Shown here: positions 21,401 to 31,300 of the stretch, in pieces
Layout of the letters: every line of letters starts with the position of its first letter
How positions within the stretch are numbered: the first letter of the stretch is position 1
Source: Megalobrama amblycephala
Lineage: Eukaryota; Chordata; Actinopteri; Cypriniformes; Xenocyprididae
DNA: 64,000 bases
Direction of reading: 5' to 3'
NCBI RefSeq assembly: GCF_018812025.1
Contig: NC_063045.1
Span: 55,576,457-55,640,456 of the forward strand
Position numbers and translations under genes: made by a program
Notes under the pieces: generated by a model
The model's input: only the letters and a program-made list of their open reading frames with translations
Database searches by the model: none
Told to the model about the DNA's origin: nothing

Positions 21401-23369
21401 CCTTAAGATAAAACGAAACTTGTTGTGTATATTACCTAATCATAAGTGAGAAATGGTGATGACAACTTGAATTTTTTTTTAAAAACGTCTCTCATTTTCT
21501 CAAAATAATCGTAATTTAAAGCTGCTGTCCGCGATTTTGGCCCTCTAGCGGTTAATAAACAGAACAGCACGCGTCTTGCGGAAACATTTAGCCGGAGCTA
21601 CTTTTCTCCATGATGTCTATCGAGTCACCGTTACTGTGATACTTGCGGCGGGTCCTACCAGTCATGTCTGAATGTCCGAATATAAACACTTATTATAAGT
21701 GTACCATAATGTCAGGATAAGACAAAAACACGGTTTGGAAAATGGATTCATGTTGTATATTCTCATTATATAATTTTTGAATTTTTTAACACAAAAAAAG
21801 TTGCGGACTGCAGCTTTAAATACACGTATTCATTTTTTTATTAGCCCAAATATTCGAATACAATATTTTGGAAAAATGCCCATCCCTACTAGCTAGGCAT
21901 TCACGTAAAGTACTCTGGACAAACTGTTAACTAACCTACCAGTTGCCTGGACACAAAGATGACTTACTGTACTCATAGTATATGGTCCCATATTAATCAC
22001 GATCAATCTGTAGCCAGATGTGAATCAATGTGACTGACAGATGTCCTCTTCTAACTACTTAAGCGAGCATCTGATCAGTGAGCGAGCCCGTGAATCACAG
22101 AATGTATCATGGAATCAGAACGTAAACATTGTTGTGGCGGGAATATCTATCTTACCCGGATACAGCTCTATTTTCGATTGGCTGTCCGGTAGCTTATTTT
22201 TTTATTAGATTAACCTGAGGGCCTTCTGAACTCTATGGGGAACTCGCTTGATTCCTCTAATAGCGGCGCAACTGTGCGTTATCCTGGAGATTTCTCTGCG
22301 TGAGAAATACAAGGTGTGGCGTGTGAGCGTGTGAACGGGTTGAAATGCGTGTGTCTCACGCCCAATGCGTGAGACTTGAGAGCCCTGTACTTTGGTCACG
22401 ATAACGGATACCAAACACGAGAGACGCTAGAACGTCGCTATGGTTTCCAAGCTGTCAATCATCGCATTTTCGAGAGTGAGCTCTCTTGACTAGTCGTGTT
22501 CCGTACACATATGTAATGATAATTTAGGGATTCACTCCCGCATGCGGTTGTCACTCCTGAAACTTACAGTGTGTACGTGGCCATTATGAATCAGCGTGAC
22601 GAATCAGCGGTTCGGAGCGCCAAAGTCACGTGATTTCAGCAGTTTGGCGGTTTGACGCGCGATCCGAATCATGATTCGACATGCTGATTCATTATGCTCC
22701 GAAGCTTCCTGAAGCAGTGTTTTGAAATCAGCCATCACTAAATAAGTCAATTTTGTTTTTTTTGGCGCACCAAAAATATTATTGTCGCTTTGTAATATTA
22801 ATATTAAACCACTGTACTCACATGAACTGATTTAGATGTGTTTTTAGTACATTAATGGATCTTGAGAGAGGAAATGTCATTGCTGGCTATGAAGCCCTCA
22901 CTGAGCCATCGGATTTCAACAAAAATATCCTAATTTGTGTTCTGAAGATTAACTCATGATGGTGAGTAATAAATGACATTATTTTCAGTTTTGGGTGAAC
23001 TAACTGAATTATTTTGTTATTTTACCACCTTTCAATAAGAAGACAAAGCTGATGTTCATTTATCTTGATTTTGTTCTGAGCCTCCACATTCAACATTGCT
23101 CCAGTATCCTGACCATTAATCTCCAATATAACATCCCCCGCCTGCAGTCCAGCGTCGCCTGCCCTGCTGCCTTCATGAACCTGACAAGACACATGATAAG
23201 TGCTCACAACTCATTTACAGACCATATAATTCAAAGGTATCAAGACCATCTTGTGCTTAACACTTTCCCAGCTCACCTTTGAGACGGTCAGATTCCTCTT
23301 GAAGTCTCTTCCTCCACAGATACGAAACCCCCATGGTGCTGGACCTGTCAAATTCACTCTAAATGTCAT
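12030..23369 (-). CDS. pdlim2: pdlim2-like gene (PDZ and LIM domain protein 2), last exon damaged
   Basis: PDLIM2 is an actin-associated scaffold whose PDZ domain binds cytoskeletal partners and whose LIM domain in mammals supports ubiquitination of NF-kB and STAT factors. Seven exons fit together with matching phases: 23277-23369, 23029-23180, 19882-19945, 19688-19743, 16451-16587, 16283-16358 and a damaged LIM exon up to 13224. The N-terminal PDZ has the GPAPWGFRI carboxylate-binding loop; the middle has the [14 protein letters not shown] stretch seen before the LIM domain in PDLIM2; exon 6 supplies the first zinc pair (CERC). The linker is shorter than in human PDLIM2. Exons 1-6 are open and look functional; exon 7 is not (see its entry). 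Either this copy is a decaying duplicate, or exon 7 is misassembled. Confidence 0.8.
12053..13089 (+). mobile_element. hAT-like element inserted in pdlim2 LIM exon, carrying host sequence
   Basis: Terminal inverted repeats CAGGCCTGGACTGG and CCAGTCCAGCCCTG, flanked by an 8-bp target duplication with one mismatch (GTGACATC 12045-12052, GTGGCATC 13090-13097). The left part has a short reading frame at 12290-12355 ([10 protein letters not shown] start) resembling the N-terminus of fish hAT-derived proteins. The segment 12365 to about 12640 is not transposon: it is a partial copy of the pdlim2 LIM exon and upstream intron. Confidence 0.82.
12365..12640 (-). pseudogene. Partial second copy of pdlim2 LIM exon and intron
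   Basis: The minus strand from 12445 to 12365 encodes [18 protein letters not shown] followed by LSLMERG, that is, the zinc-ligand stretch in one open frame, and stops at the point where exon 7 would continue GHFCVDKEL. Upstream it matches the intron before exon 7 (shared TATTTGGATACTTAATTATT at about 12600 and 13276), but about 40 nt are inserted after the acceptor. It is incomplete and cannot act alone. Confidence 0.8.
13090..13224 (-). pseudogene. pdlim2: pdlim2 exon 7, broken LIM exon
   Basis: After the acceptor TTTTTGCAG the frame opens correctly ([10 protein letters not shown]), then several small deletions break it. The later part ([17 protein letters not shown]) is readable only in another frame. 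Against the partial copy at 12365-12445 it lacks about ten bases in four places between 13148 and 13205, inside the codons for the zinc ligands. Its end runs into an hAT-like insertion; past that insertion, sequence to about 12030 would give a short tail and a stop (TGA) if the insertion were absent. Genuine loss of function or poor local assembly are both possible. Confidence 0.75.
14236..14320 (+). pseudogene. hAT transposase N-terminal exon remnant
   Basis: ATG at 14236 opens [20 protein letters not shown], then DDARASLS, up to a GTAAGT donor at 14321. The basic lead with SGAKKRK resembles the first exon of fish hAT transposases related to ZMYM-type proteins. No further transposase exon was found between 14321 and 15400, so this is a deletion derivative. 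Confidence 0.5.
15115..15205 (+). repeat. Short interspersed repeat with CAAAGCGACTTACA-type core
   Basis: TTCATTTAGCAGATGCTTTT then ATCTAAAGCGACTTACA is a core sequence seen in very many fish interspersed repeats. Only about 90 bp are present; the class was not determined. Confidence 0.55.
16283..16358 (-). CDS. pdlim2: pdlim2 exon 6 (LIM first zinc pair)
   Basis: 76 nt between GTGCAG and GTAAGA, encoding [17 protein letters not shown] followed by CERCGFVIV. The Cys-x-x-Cys is the first half of LIM zinc site 1. It ends in phase 2, which fits the A that opens exon 7. Confidence 0.85.
16451..16587 (-). CDS. pdlim2: pdlim2 exon 5 (pre-LIM region)
   Basis: 137 nt. The acceptor CTTATCTCAG at 16588 keeps the frame open; a second AG at 16562 would give an early stop. 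It encodes [19 protein letters not shown] and [14 protein letters not shown], the conserved stretch before the LIM domain. It ends in phase 1 at GTGAGT. Confidence 0.85.
17282..17582. mobile_element. Palindromic MITE with CTT/GAA repeat arms
   Basis: About 300 bp. The left arm runs from AAGTTTTAACCATAAATG through (CTT)n to GACCTGTGGAGGGCAGTAAT read inverted; the right arm mirrors it and ends CATTTATGGTTAAAACTT. The triplet block is longer in the left arm (10 CTT) than in the right (4 GAA). Confidence 0.88.
17594..18395. mobile_element. hAT-like MITE (CAAAAGTTTGG family), one full and one inverted partial copy
   Basis: A full copy runs from CAGTCCAAAAGTTTGGAACC to CCCCAAACTTTTGAACAGTG (about 18100). 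A partial inverted copy follows to about 18395, ending in (TA)n at 18397-18424. Confidence 0.75.
19688..19743 (-). CDS. pdlim2: pdlim2 exon 4 (linker)
   Basis: 56 nt after CAACCCAG, starting in phase 0 ([18 protein letters not shown]) and ending AG before a GTTAGT donor. It joins exon 5 in frame. Confidence 0.72.
19882..19945 (-). CDS. pdlim2: pdlim2 exon 3 (linker)
   Basis: 64 nt after TCTTCCAG, ending at a GTTAGT donor. Its first base completes the Arg codon from exon 2, and the remaining 21 codons end in phase 0. The sequence is low-similarity linker; support comes from splice sites and phase. Confidence 0.72.
20150..23007. mobile_element. 2.85 kb long-terminal-inverted-repeat element in pdlim2 intron 2
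   Basis: The left arm (20150-20460) and right arm (about 22700-23007) are inverted copies of the segment also seen at 1-320, including GATGGCTCCATAGGGAGCAA and GAGAGAGGAAATGTCATTGC. Inner inverted matches (CCACGTACACACTGCAG at 20482 and its complement near 22570) extend the arms to more than 400 bp. A CTGCAGTCCGC-family MITE is nested at 21516-21819. No transposase frame was found. Confidence 0.85.
21516..21819. mobile_element. MITE of the CTGCAGTCCGC family, copy 2
   Basis: 304 bp, TTAA at both edges, opposite orientation to the copy at 2810-3102 and closely similar along its whole length (for example the shared TTATAATAAGT/ACTTATTATAA text). Confidence 0.9.
23029..23180 (-). CDS. pdlim2: pdlim2 exon 2 (rest of PDZ)
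   Basis: Begins after TTGTCAG, 152 nt, ends in phase 2 at a GTGGTA donor. It contains the PDZ core [17 protein letters not shown] and VEAQNKIK. The right end of a 2.85 kb transposon lies only about 20 bp beyond the donor. Confidence 0.93.
23277..23369 (-). CDS. pdlim2: pdlim2 exon 1 (PDZ N-terminus)
   Basis: 31 codons in phase 0, starting [17 protein letters not shown] and ending in the family's VSK. The PWGF loop that holds the partner's C-terminus is intact. The donor is GTGAGC at 23276. The ATG at 23369 corresponds to the usual family start. Confidence 0.92.
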
Positions 23370-24264
23370 CTGTCTGCCACAAGCTTTGAATTTAAATGCC
23401 CTTTAAGAACAACAAAATCGGTTTGTTTACTCTGGCCTGTGCCAGTAAGACTAAAGAGGTCAGTCGTGTTTATGGTGTATTTTAAAGTTCTTCTGGAGCT
23501 CAGAGATATGGAGGCTCTGTGTGCTGTCAACACCACCCATGAACATCTGTACATGATGTTCTCAGCTGATTGCACCTCTTGGTAAATGGAATCAAGCTTA
23601 CAAAAAGTAAAGTATTCTGAAATTAAACTGTAAATGAATATATTTGTAAATGAACCCCTTTGGGGAAACCATTTTGCTTAAAAGCACACATACTTCTTTT
23701 CAGTATAACCCACACATGTTAGTAAATGGAAAGCATAAGTTGATAGAGATAAGAGTTAGACGCGTTCCTGTCAACCAATTTTGTTGATCCTGGCACAACA
23801 TTGCTGTCTGAAAATTTAATCATAACCATATCCCTAAAATCAGAGGGAAATGATAGGTGAATAGCACTGATGTAGAAGAACTTAACCCTGTAGCGTAAAC
23901 TTGACATAAACTGTGAACTTGTCCCTCAAATCTGATTGGTTGATTGGAATGTTATAGAGTTAAAGTGCAGTCACATTTACCCAATGTTCAACACATATTC
24001 ACGGACAAAATCCAGTAATTTTAATACGAATCCACGCGATCAGGATCAGCAAAAGATTCCCCTACGCAGATTTCACATAGACTTCTGTTAGTCCAGAATT
24101 CGCTGCATTGACCAACAGAAAGTTGCTTGATTTGAAAGTGGCTTTTGTGTGAGCTGTGCTTCAAACATCGCTTCACTTTTGACAATAGTTAAGGGCCTGG
24201 AAATTTCTTTTTTCTTCTTTTTCTTTTGCACCTTTTTAGGGGCTATTCACACAGAACTCGTTTC
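23370..24264. other. Upstream region of pdlim2
   Basis: No repeat or exon was recognised. The pdlim2 promoter and any noncoding first exon should lie here, but no CpG-rich stretch or clear TATA box marks them. Confidence 0.35.
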
Positions 24265-25035
24265 TTAAAGGGATAGTTCACCCAAAAATGTAAATTTGAT
24301 GATTATCTGCTTACCCCCAGCGCATCCAAGATGTAGGTGACTTTGTTTCTTCAGTAGAACACAAATGATGATTTTTAACTCCAATCGCTGCCGTCTGTCA
24401 GTCGTATAATGGCAGTAGATGGGAACTTCATCTATAAGAGTAAATAAAGCTTGCTTAGACAAATCCAAATTAAACCCTGCAGCTCGTAACGACACATTGA
24501 TGTCCTAAGACACGAAACGATCGGTTTGTGTGAGAAACCGAACAGTAATTATATCATTTTTTACCTCTAATACACCACTATGTCCAACTCCGTTCATGAC
24601 TCCTTTAGTGATGTCTGATCGCGCTCTGACAGCGGCAGTGATGTATATGCGCGAGACATCACTTCCGTTGTCAGAGCGCGATCAGACATCACTAAAGGAG
24701 TCATGAACGGAGTTGGACATAGTGGTTTTTTAGAGGTAAAAAATTATATAAATACTGTTCGGTTTCTTGCACAAACCGATCGTTTCGTGTCTTAGGACAT
24801 TAATGTGTCGTCACGAGCCGCGGGGTTTAATTTGGATTTGTCTAAGCAAGCTTTATTTACTCTTATAGATGAAGTTCCCATCTACTGCAATTATTTGAAT
24901 GACAGACGGCAGCGGTTGGAGTTAAAAATCATCATTTGTGTTCTACTGAAGAAAAAATGTCACCTACATCTTGGATGCGCAGGGGGTAAGCAGATAAACA
25001 TCAAATTTTCATTTTTGGGTGAACTATCCCTTTAA
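24265..25035. mobile_element. 771-bp near-perfect palindromic TTAA element
   Basis: Ends TTAAAGGGATAGTTCACCCA and GGGTGAACTATCCCTTTAA. Arms of about 370 bp are almost identical and meet at a short centre near 24640-24665 (GATGTATATGCGCG). The mirrored 76-codon frames on the two strands are the same palindrome arm read twice, not genes. Confidence 0.93.
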
Positions 25036-27600
25036 ATGTTTTTCTGTGTAAACCTGCACACAGAATGCATTTTTGCTTTTAAAAATGCGAGAGACAGGTC
25101 AGTGGAACAAAAAAGGGTAAGGTCTAAAGATGTGTTTTTTTTGTTTTTTATTTATTTTAACTTGAGTGCCACGTTTTTAGAATGCCATGTCATGTGCGAG
25201 ACGCTGCAAAAGACGCGAGACCAATGGTTACACTGTTTCTACACTGTAAGCGAGCGACGCGACAAAAGCAAATAGAACCCATTATAATCAGTGATTCTGT
25301 CTACACTGGATGCATCGAAAACAGGTTTCAAAGTGCATTGAAAATGATACCGTTATTGTCTCAGGGGCTGTTTACACGAGACCGTTTTCAAATAAAAATG
25401 GAAAACTTTTTATGCGTTTCGGCCGTTCATTTACACGACAATGGCGTTTTGGTGGTTTGAAAACGCAAACTTTTGAAAACGGGTTTCAAAGTGCAAGTTG
25501 TCTCTGTGTAAACTACAAAAACGCGAATCTGTGAAAACGAAAACGATGACGTCATTGCGCACACTCATTACACGATCAGTCTAGTGTTTCATCGCCGTCT
25601 AATGGCCTGCCAGCAGAATACAGCGTTTTTAGTCATTTTCATGGATTCTTATGAATGGGGATCGTTTTGACAATGGTGTAGTCGCGGGAAAAAAGGAAAA
25701 ACATCTCCATCTCCAACAACCATATCGTTGTCGTGTTAAAGCTGCAGTCCGCGATTTTTCCTCTTTGTCTCCATCTCTTGTTTAAAACCTGCAATTGCAG
25801 TCATATGTCGAACAGTTATCTGTACGTGCGTTGTGCATCGGCACAGCTCGTCAGCGCGGATGAATCTAATGCTTGCTGTCAGCCACCGCACCTGTGTGGA
25901 TACTGAACTTCAGAATCACAGATTCTACGTCTTGAAAGTATGACCAGTATAAGAATTTTCACTGGAAAATATCTGAACAAGTAAGTAACATGTCTGCCAC
26001 TTTTGTTCTGACCAACTGAGGGGAAAAGCATTAGGCCTACAATAAATCTAACGATCGCTTAGCTCATATTGCATCAAACCGTGCAAATTATTATTGTTGT
26101 TATACTTTGTTCTCAAATTGTTAATGTTAACAACATAAGCATTGCGTGACTGTGTATTTACTGTGTATTAGCGTTACCTGTAGATTTCAATTTCTGCAGC
26201 CACTCCGCAGTCCAAAGTCTTTTGCTTTTTGACTACGGCTGAATCTCCAGTTGTCACTGATGATTGTCATTTGGACCTTTCCGGATTACAATCCGCCATC
26301 AAAATGATAAGTTTAATTATTTAAGCTGCTGTTTGAAAAGGCTATAAATGATCCGCTACAAGCAGCATCCTCGCATGATAAAACTGACTAGCCTGAAAGG
26401 GACTCCTTCCTTTCTGTTTACGGACGTGACGTAATGACGCACAGAGGAACTGCTGCATGCTCAAATTTCCCGCGGAAATCCGCCATGTCGCTTTTATTAT
26501 AAAACAATTATTACAAGCTTACCGTTGTGAATCGAGACAAGATAATTAGATAGTTTTGAACACTGGCTGGTTATGTACTTGCTCAATTTGATTTTGGATC
26601 ATTTTTAACCAAAAATAGTTACGGACTGCAGCTTTAAAATACCCTCAGTATAAACTATAAAACGGTGATTTCATGCGCATGCGTGCGTGTTACGTGTTCA
26701 GTCAACTACTGGCCTGGCAGCATAATACAACATTTTTAATAATTTTTGCGGATCCATGTGATCATTTTGACAACTGAATCGTAAAAAACAAAGGAAAAAC
26801 TTTTCTGTTTTTAGTGCATTTGTCGTGTAAACTTGGTACTACCCTTGGTGCTAAATCATATTGTTTACATATTGGACGCTTTACTTGTAAAAGTTAAATA
26901 TAGTTTGGATGCTTCCATTGTAATTATACTAGCTGGGTTTACAAAAGTTTATAAAATTAACATAATATCTTTACTTAGGGCATTCGGAAACAAAGCCTGC
27001 CTCTTTCCAACTGTAATCGCTTGTATATGTGATGATTATATTGCCCATGTGTTGAAGAAACAAACACTCGTTACAGACACACTCCAAAGAGCAAAAACAT
27101 TTTAGCGTTGTGAGCGGCACTGAGCGGAGTTTTGCCTCTGTAGTGGACATTCAACATTAAAGACGTCCATTTAGCGAGCGTTTAAATCGAAAAACAATGG
27201 AAAAGTAGTGCAGTGGATGGAAAAACGCGTTGTTTTAACGGACCTTTGACCGGTGTGCGCGCGTTTCGTAGCGTCTTGAGCTTGACTCGACGTTCTAATT
27301 TAATTCTACTACCCTACATATTATGGATATATCTCAAAGATTTTAATGTTAATGTTTTGTTTAGAAAACTCTTTAGGGAAGTTGACTGTTGACTGTTTGA
27401 CGGTGCCAAAAGACAATTTAGTTGTGCAAGGCAAAAATCAGGTGCTTTTGGTCTTGATTTCAATTACAAATTTGTGACCTGCTTGGAGAAAAAAAAAAAA
27501 AATTCCCTGTCCTTTCTGAATGGTTAGACATTAAACTTTCAATAACGTTTGAATGAATACTGTTTGAATGTATAAATGAAAAAGTAAACACGAAGTCACA
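25036..27600. other. Intergenic DNA between pdlim2 and gpat4
   Basis: Besides the MITE at 25736-26637, segments at 25360-25560 and 26640-26830 share text about ACACGAGACCGTTTTCAAA, ACGATGACGTCATTGCGC and CAGCATAATACA, and may be the arms of another diverged element. No gene was seen. Confidence 0.45.
25736..26637. mobile_element. 902-bp variant of the CTGCAGTCCGC MITE family
   Basis: TTAA at both edges, ends AGCTGCAGTCCGCGATTTTT and AGTTACGGACTGCAGCT. The interior differs from the 300-bp copies, so only the ends are shared, as expected of nonautonomous elements moved by one transposase. No transposase frame is visible inside. Confidence 0.85.
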
Positions 27601-28203
27601 ATGTTAAAAAAAATGTATTAAAAAAAAGAACAAACAGCACACTAGAGGCACTCCATGAGGAGATGATTGCTGAGCAGCTAAACACTAAACAGACATGTTC
27701 ATTATGGTTCTACCAACGTAAAGTTCTACGCACATCATCCCTTCACTTTTTCCTGTTTTTTTTTTTTTACAATCATAAATAAATCACTTCAAACTCTTAC
27801 ACTCTTTCTTCTCCTGGGACATCATGCATTACAGTAACAGAGCACAAATATTCAAAACCGTAACAGACTGTGAAGGAAAAATAAATAAATTAAAAAATGA
27901 CTCAAGAACGCTATGTGTAACTTTCACTTCAAACTGAAATTGAAATAGTCAGGCCAGGAATTGAATACAACAGAGACAATCGTGCAATAATGCAAAAGCT
28001 CCTGAGGCGCAGCAGTGAGCCGAGGGTCTGGCTACACAGTTTTCCCACCAGCTCACGAATGACTTCATCAGTTCCGTTCTACAGTTGTCTGAGCAGGTTC
28101 AGGAAGGGGCCAGTCTAGGGCCGCACTGCATCTGCTGAGGTTCTGGGCTCTCGCCGTGAGCGCCGAGCAGCACGTGTGAAGTCAAGCAGACAGCTGCATC
28201 TCT
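27600..28203 (-). other. gpat4 3' UTR
   Basis: About 600 bp of unique DNA downstream of the gpat4 stop. No canonical AATAAA stands near its end; a variant AATACA lies on the minus strand near 27617. The precise end was not determined. Confidence 0.5.
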
Positions 28204-28312
28204 TCAAGAGCGACTGCGGTCTTCACTGCTGCCCACTAAAACCTTGCTGTAAAGTTTCTGCTGCTCCTCTTTGAAAACTTCTTTGACTTTCCCTCGTTTC
28301 AGACCACCATCC
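28204..28312 (-). CDS. gpat4: gpat4 last exon
   Basis: After GTTCTCAG the exon starts with one base completing a Trp codon (phase 2), then DGGLKRGKVKEVFKEEQQKL, YSKVLVG and the C-terminal SSEDRSRS before TGA. The phase does not match exon 10, which points to a missing exon of length 3n+2. Confidence 0.92.
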
Positions 28313-31300
28313 CTGAGAACATGCAAAGCACAAAAGGTTTAAGCTTTATTCCATTTTGTCAGTGTGTGTTCTTTAAGTCCCAACTCATTAGGGGCCAAGC
28401 CCCGAAGGGGCTGTAGCCCCTATTGTAATTGTACGTTTTCTTCTTATTATTAGGGGCTAAGCACCGAAGGTGCTATAGCCCCTATTGTATCTGTTAGTTT
28501 TATTAGGGGCTGTAGCCCCTATTGTAATTGTACGTTTTCCCTTTTATTATTATTATTCTTCCTCCCGAATGGGAGTCTATGGCAGCCCTATCAACGGAAC
28601 ATGAGAAAATGATGAAATTTGGCACACTTGTAGTGATGGTCATGTCTAGAAATCTGACCAATTTTGGAGTCTCTAGGACCAACTCTATAGCGCCACCACC
28701 AGTTCAAAAATTCAACATTCTAAAGTTTATAACTTTTGAACCATTTGCTCTAGAAAAATACAATTTAGTACATCTGATTCGTCTCTTCATGCTGATTCTA
28801 TTCAAATTCTTACATTAAGTCTCCGCCCATTACGCCCATTACCATTTTGAAAAGTACAGTATTCCGTTTTTTCGCTACTCCTCCTTCAAAATTTGTCCAA
28901 TTTTGTCCAAACTTTGATCAGGTGATCTTTGGTCTGAGCCGCACAGAAATGACTGAACAGATTTTTTTTATTCATCTTTGTTCAAAAGTTATGATGTCAC
29001 GAAGTTAACGAGGTTGACCCAAAATTGCTATAGAGGCTGTATCTCGGCCAAACTTTGAGCAATCAAAACTAAAATTGGTACACTTGATCAAGACCATGAT
29101 CTGAGGTTCCATGCCAAATTTGGGAACAGCGCCACCTACAGGTCATGAGATCTGAAAAATGGCTATTTTGGCCAATAACTTTTGAACACTTTGTTCGAAA
29201 ATCAAGATCTTGGTGTCTATGGATTCCCTGTGCCATGCCGAATCCGAGGATATTGAATTTGTCAACATTGGATGAACCAGGTGTCCGCCATTTTGAATTT
29301 TGTCATAAATTGCAATAACTTTTAAACAATTTGACATATCATCACAAAAATTGGTACATATGACCATCAGAGAGTCCTGAAGGTACATGAGAAGTTTCAG
29401 CACAGCGCCACCTAGTGTTCCACAGATATAATGATTTTTGCAAAATTGCTTATAACTTTTGAAAACATTATCCAAAATTTGTCTGCTTTATGTCATTTTA
29501 TTCCCTGGCTTATGCCGATTCCGACAATGTGTGATTTGTCATTTTCCTTAAATGTACCTGTCTGCCATATTGAAGTAAATCAGAAACAGTTTTTTCGCTA
29601 CTCCTCCCACAAATTTTGGTCAATTTTGTCCAAAATCAGCTCAGATGATCTTTGGACCGAGCCGCACAGAAATGACTGAACGGATTTTTGATATTCGCTA
29701 CCATTCCCGATATATTAGTCTCTGAATGTGACCTTGCTTGTGTTTGTTGTCTTATGCTAGTTAGCTTAGCATGCTAATTGCTTAGCATGCTAACCAGTTG
29801 TCATTCTCTTTAATGTGGCTCTTCAGCTATCAAGTTAACCATGAGCTTCATTAGCATTAAGTAGCTTAGCATGTAATATGGTTAGCTTTAGTGTCACTTT
29901 GGATCAATTTAACACCTTAAAGGCATTTTTAGAATTTTTTTTTTTTTTTTTTTTATGTATACACAAAAGTAAAGACTCATAACTCCAAAACTATAGCAAG
30001 GAGAGTCAAAAGGTAGGTACTGTTTGATAGAACACAACATTTTTAGAAAATATAAATTGCCATTACATTCAAACATAGTCATGCTGAGAAACTGCTGATA
30101 AAAGTAAAAAAAAAAAAAAAATTATTATAATTTTAAATATCTTTCTGATTTGACATGCACTCATTCAGAAAAGAAATAAGGTAGGAGGACATTTCTTTTT
30201 TGGTAAAGTTCCCCTACATGTGAGATCACATCTGGATCAAATTTTGTGGTGATAGCAAAAAGTAATCAAAAGTTACAGCATTTGAAACCAAGCTAGCCTT
30301 TTTGTTTAGCCCTTGACGCCCCCTAATGGGCATTTTTAAAATTCCTTCAAAAGGAATCTCATGATCAATGCAATGGATTATGTTGACGTTTTGGACTATG
30401 TTTTAGATTATGCTTGATGTTTTTGGATTTTAATAATGAGAATCCGCTGTAAATAATGATGTGCCATTTTCCACAATCAGAGCATGATTCATGAAGTTAT
30501 AAATGAAAACGCCACATGAAATCTACGTATTTGTTTTTAGTCAGCGCCTGTGGAGTTTTATGTGTCGTAACTCTTATGGATTATGTCGTTTTTGGACTCA
30601 TTTTAATTGTGAGAATCTGTTATTTTGTGTTGATCAAAAGCAGTAGTTTTGAAAAATATTATTATTAATTTTTTCACAGCTAGGTAGTGCCTGAGGTACA
30701 CTCTGTTTTAGAGGGACGAATCAGCACTTGTTAAGAGTTAATCAAAATGGTTGGATGCATTAAAAAGCTGAGTTTCTAAACATTAAAATGATACCTATTT
30801 TGTGTTATTACTTCATTGGTTGTGGAGTTATTTGATTATGAATTTTTTTGGGGGGTAAAAAAATACAGAATAAAAAGTTTCTTTAAATAAATAAATATAT
30901 ATCTATCTTACTGACTCCAAACTTTTGAATGTTACTTTTTCATCTCCTTTGAAGCTTCACCACTCACCATTCGGCTCATTGGTGGAAGGTACCAGACGCT
31001 GCACACGATTGCCCAACTGCTCATCATGTGCAGCAGGTAATTCACCATCCCAAACTTACTGCTGTTCCAGAATGCATCACCGAAGCGAGGATCATACTGC
31101 CAAAACAACAGCCAGAGAAATTGAAAGCCATTTAATAACAATGAAGATGACGTAGAATATAAATAGGAGGTTGCTCTTACCTTTATGGCCACAGGATAAA
31201 CTGTGCAGCCGATCTCAAAGCTTCCCTTCTTGAACATCATGACTGAAGTGTTGTTAATACAAGTTCCTTCAGAAATGACAAAAAAAAAGTGTATTTATTC

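Noticed and set aside
22205..22414. 69-codon frame in GC-richer DNA
   Set aside because: It lies inside the long-TIR element 20150-23007, with no protein family resemblance.
24265..25035. Two 76-codon frames, one per strand, with nearly the same peptide
   Set aside because: They are the two arms of one palindromic MITE; no homology, codon bias or splice context supports a gene.
28380..28545. Repeated GGGGCTGTAGCCCC blocks as a CRISPR-like array or tandem terminators
   Set aside because: Only three imperfect copies, eukaryotic intron context, and the blocks head a longer dispersed repeat.
29143..29679. Frames of 110 and 82 codons
   Set aside because: They belong to the interspersed repeat 28380-29700; not conserved between its internal repeat modules.
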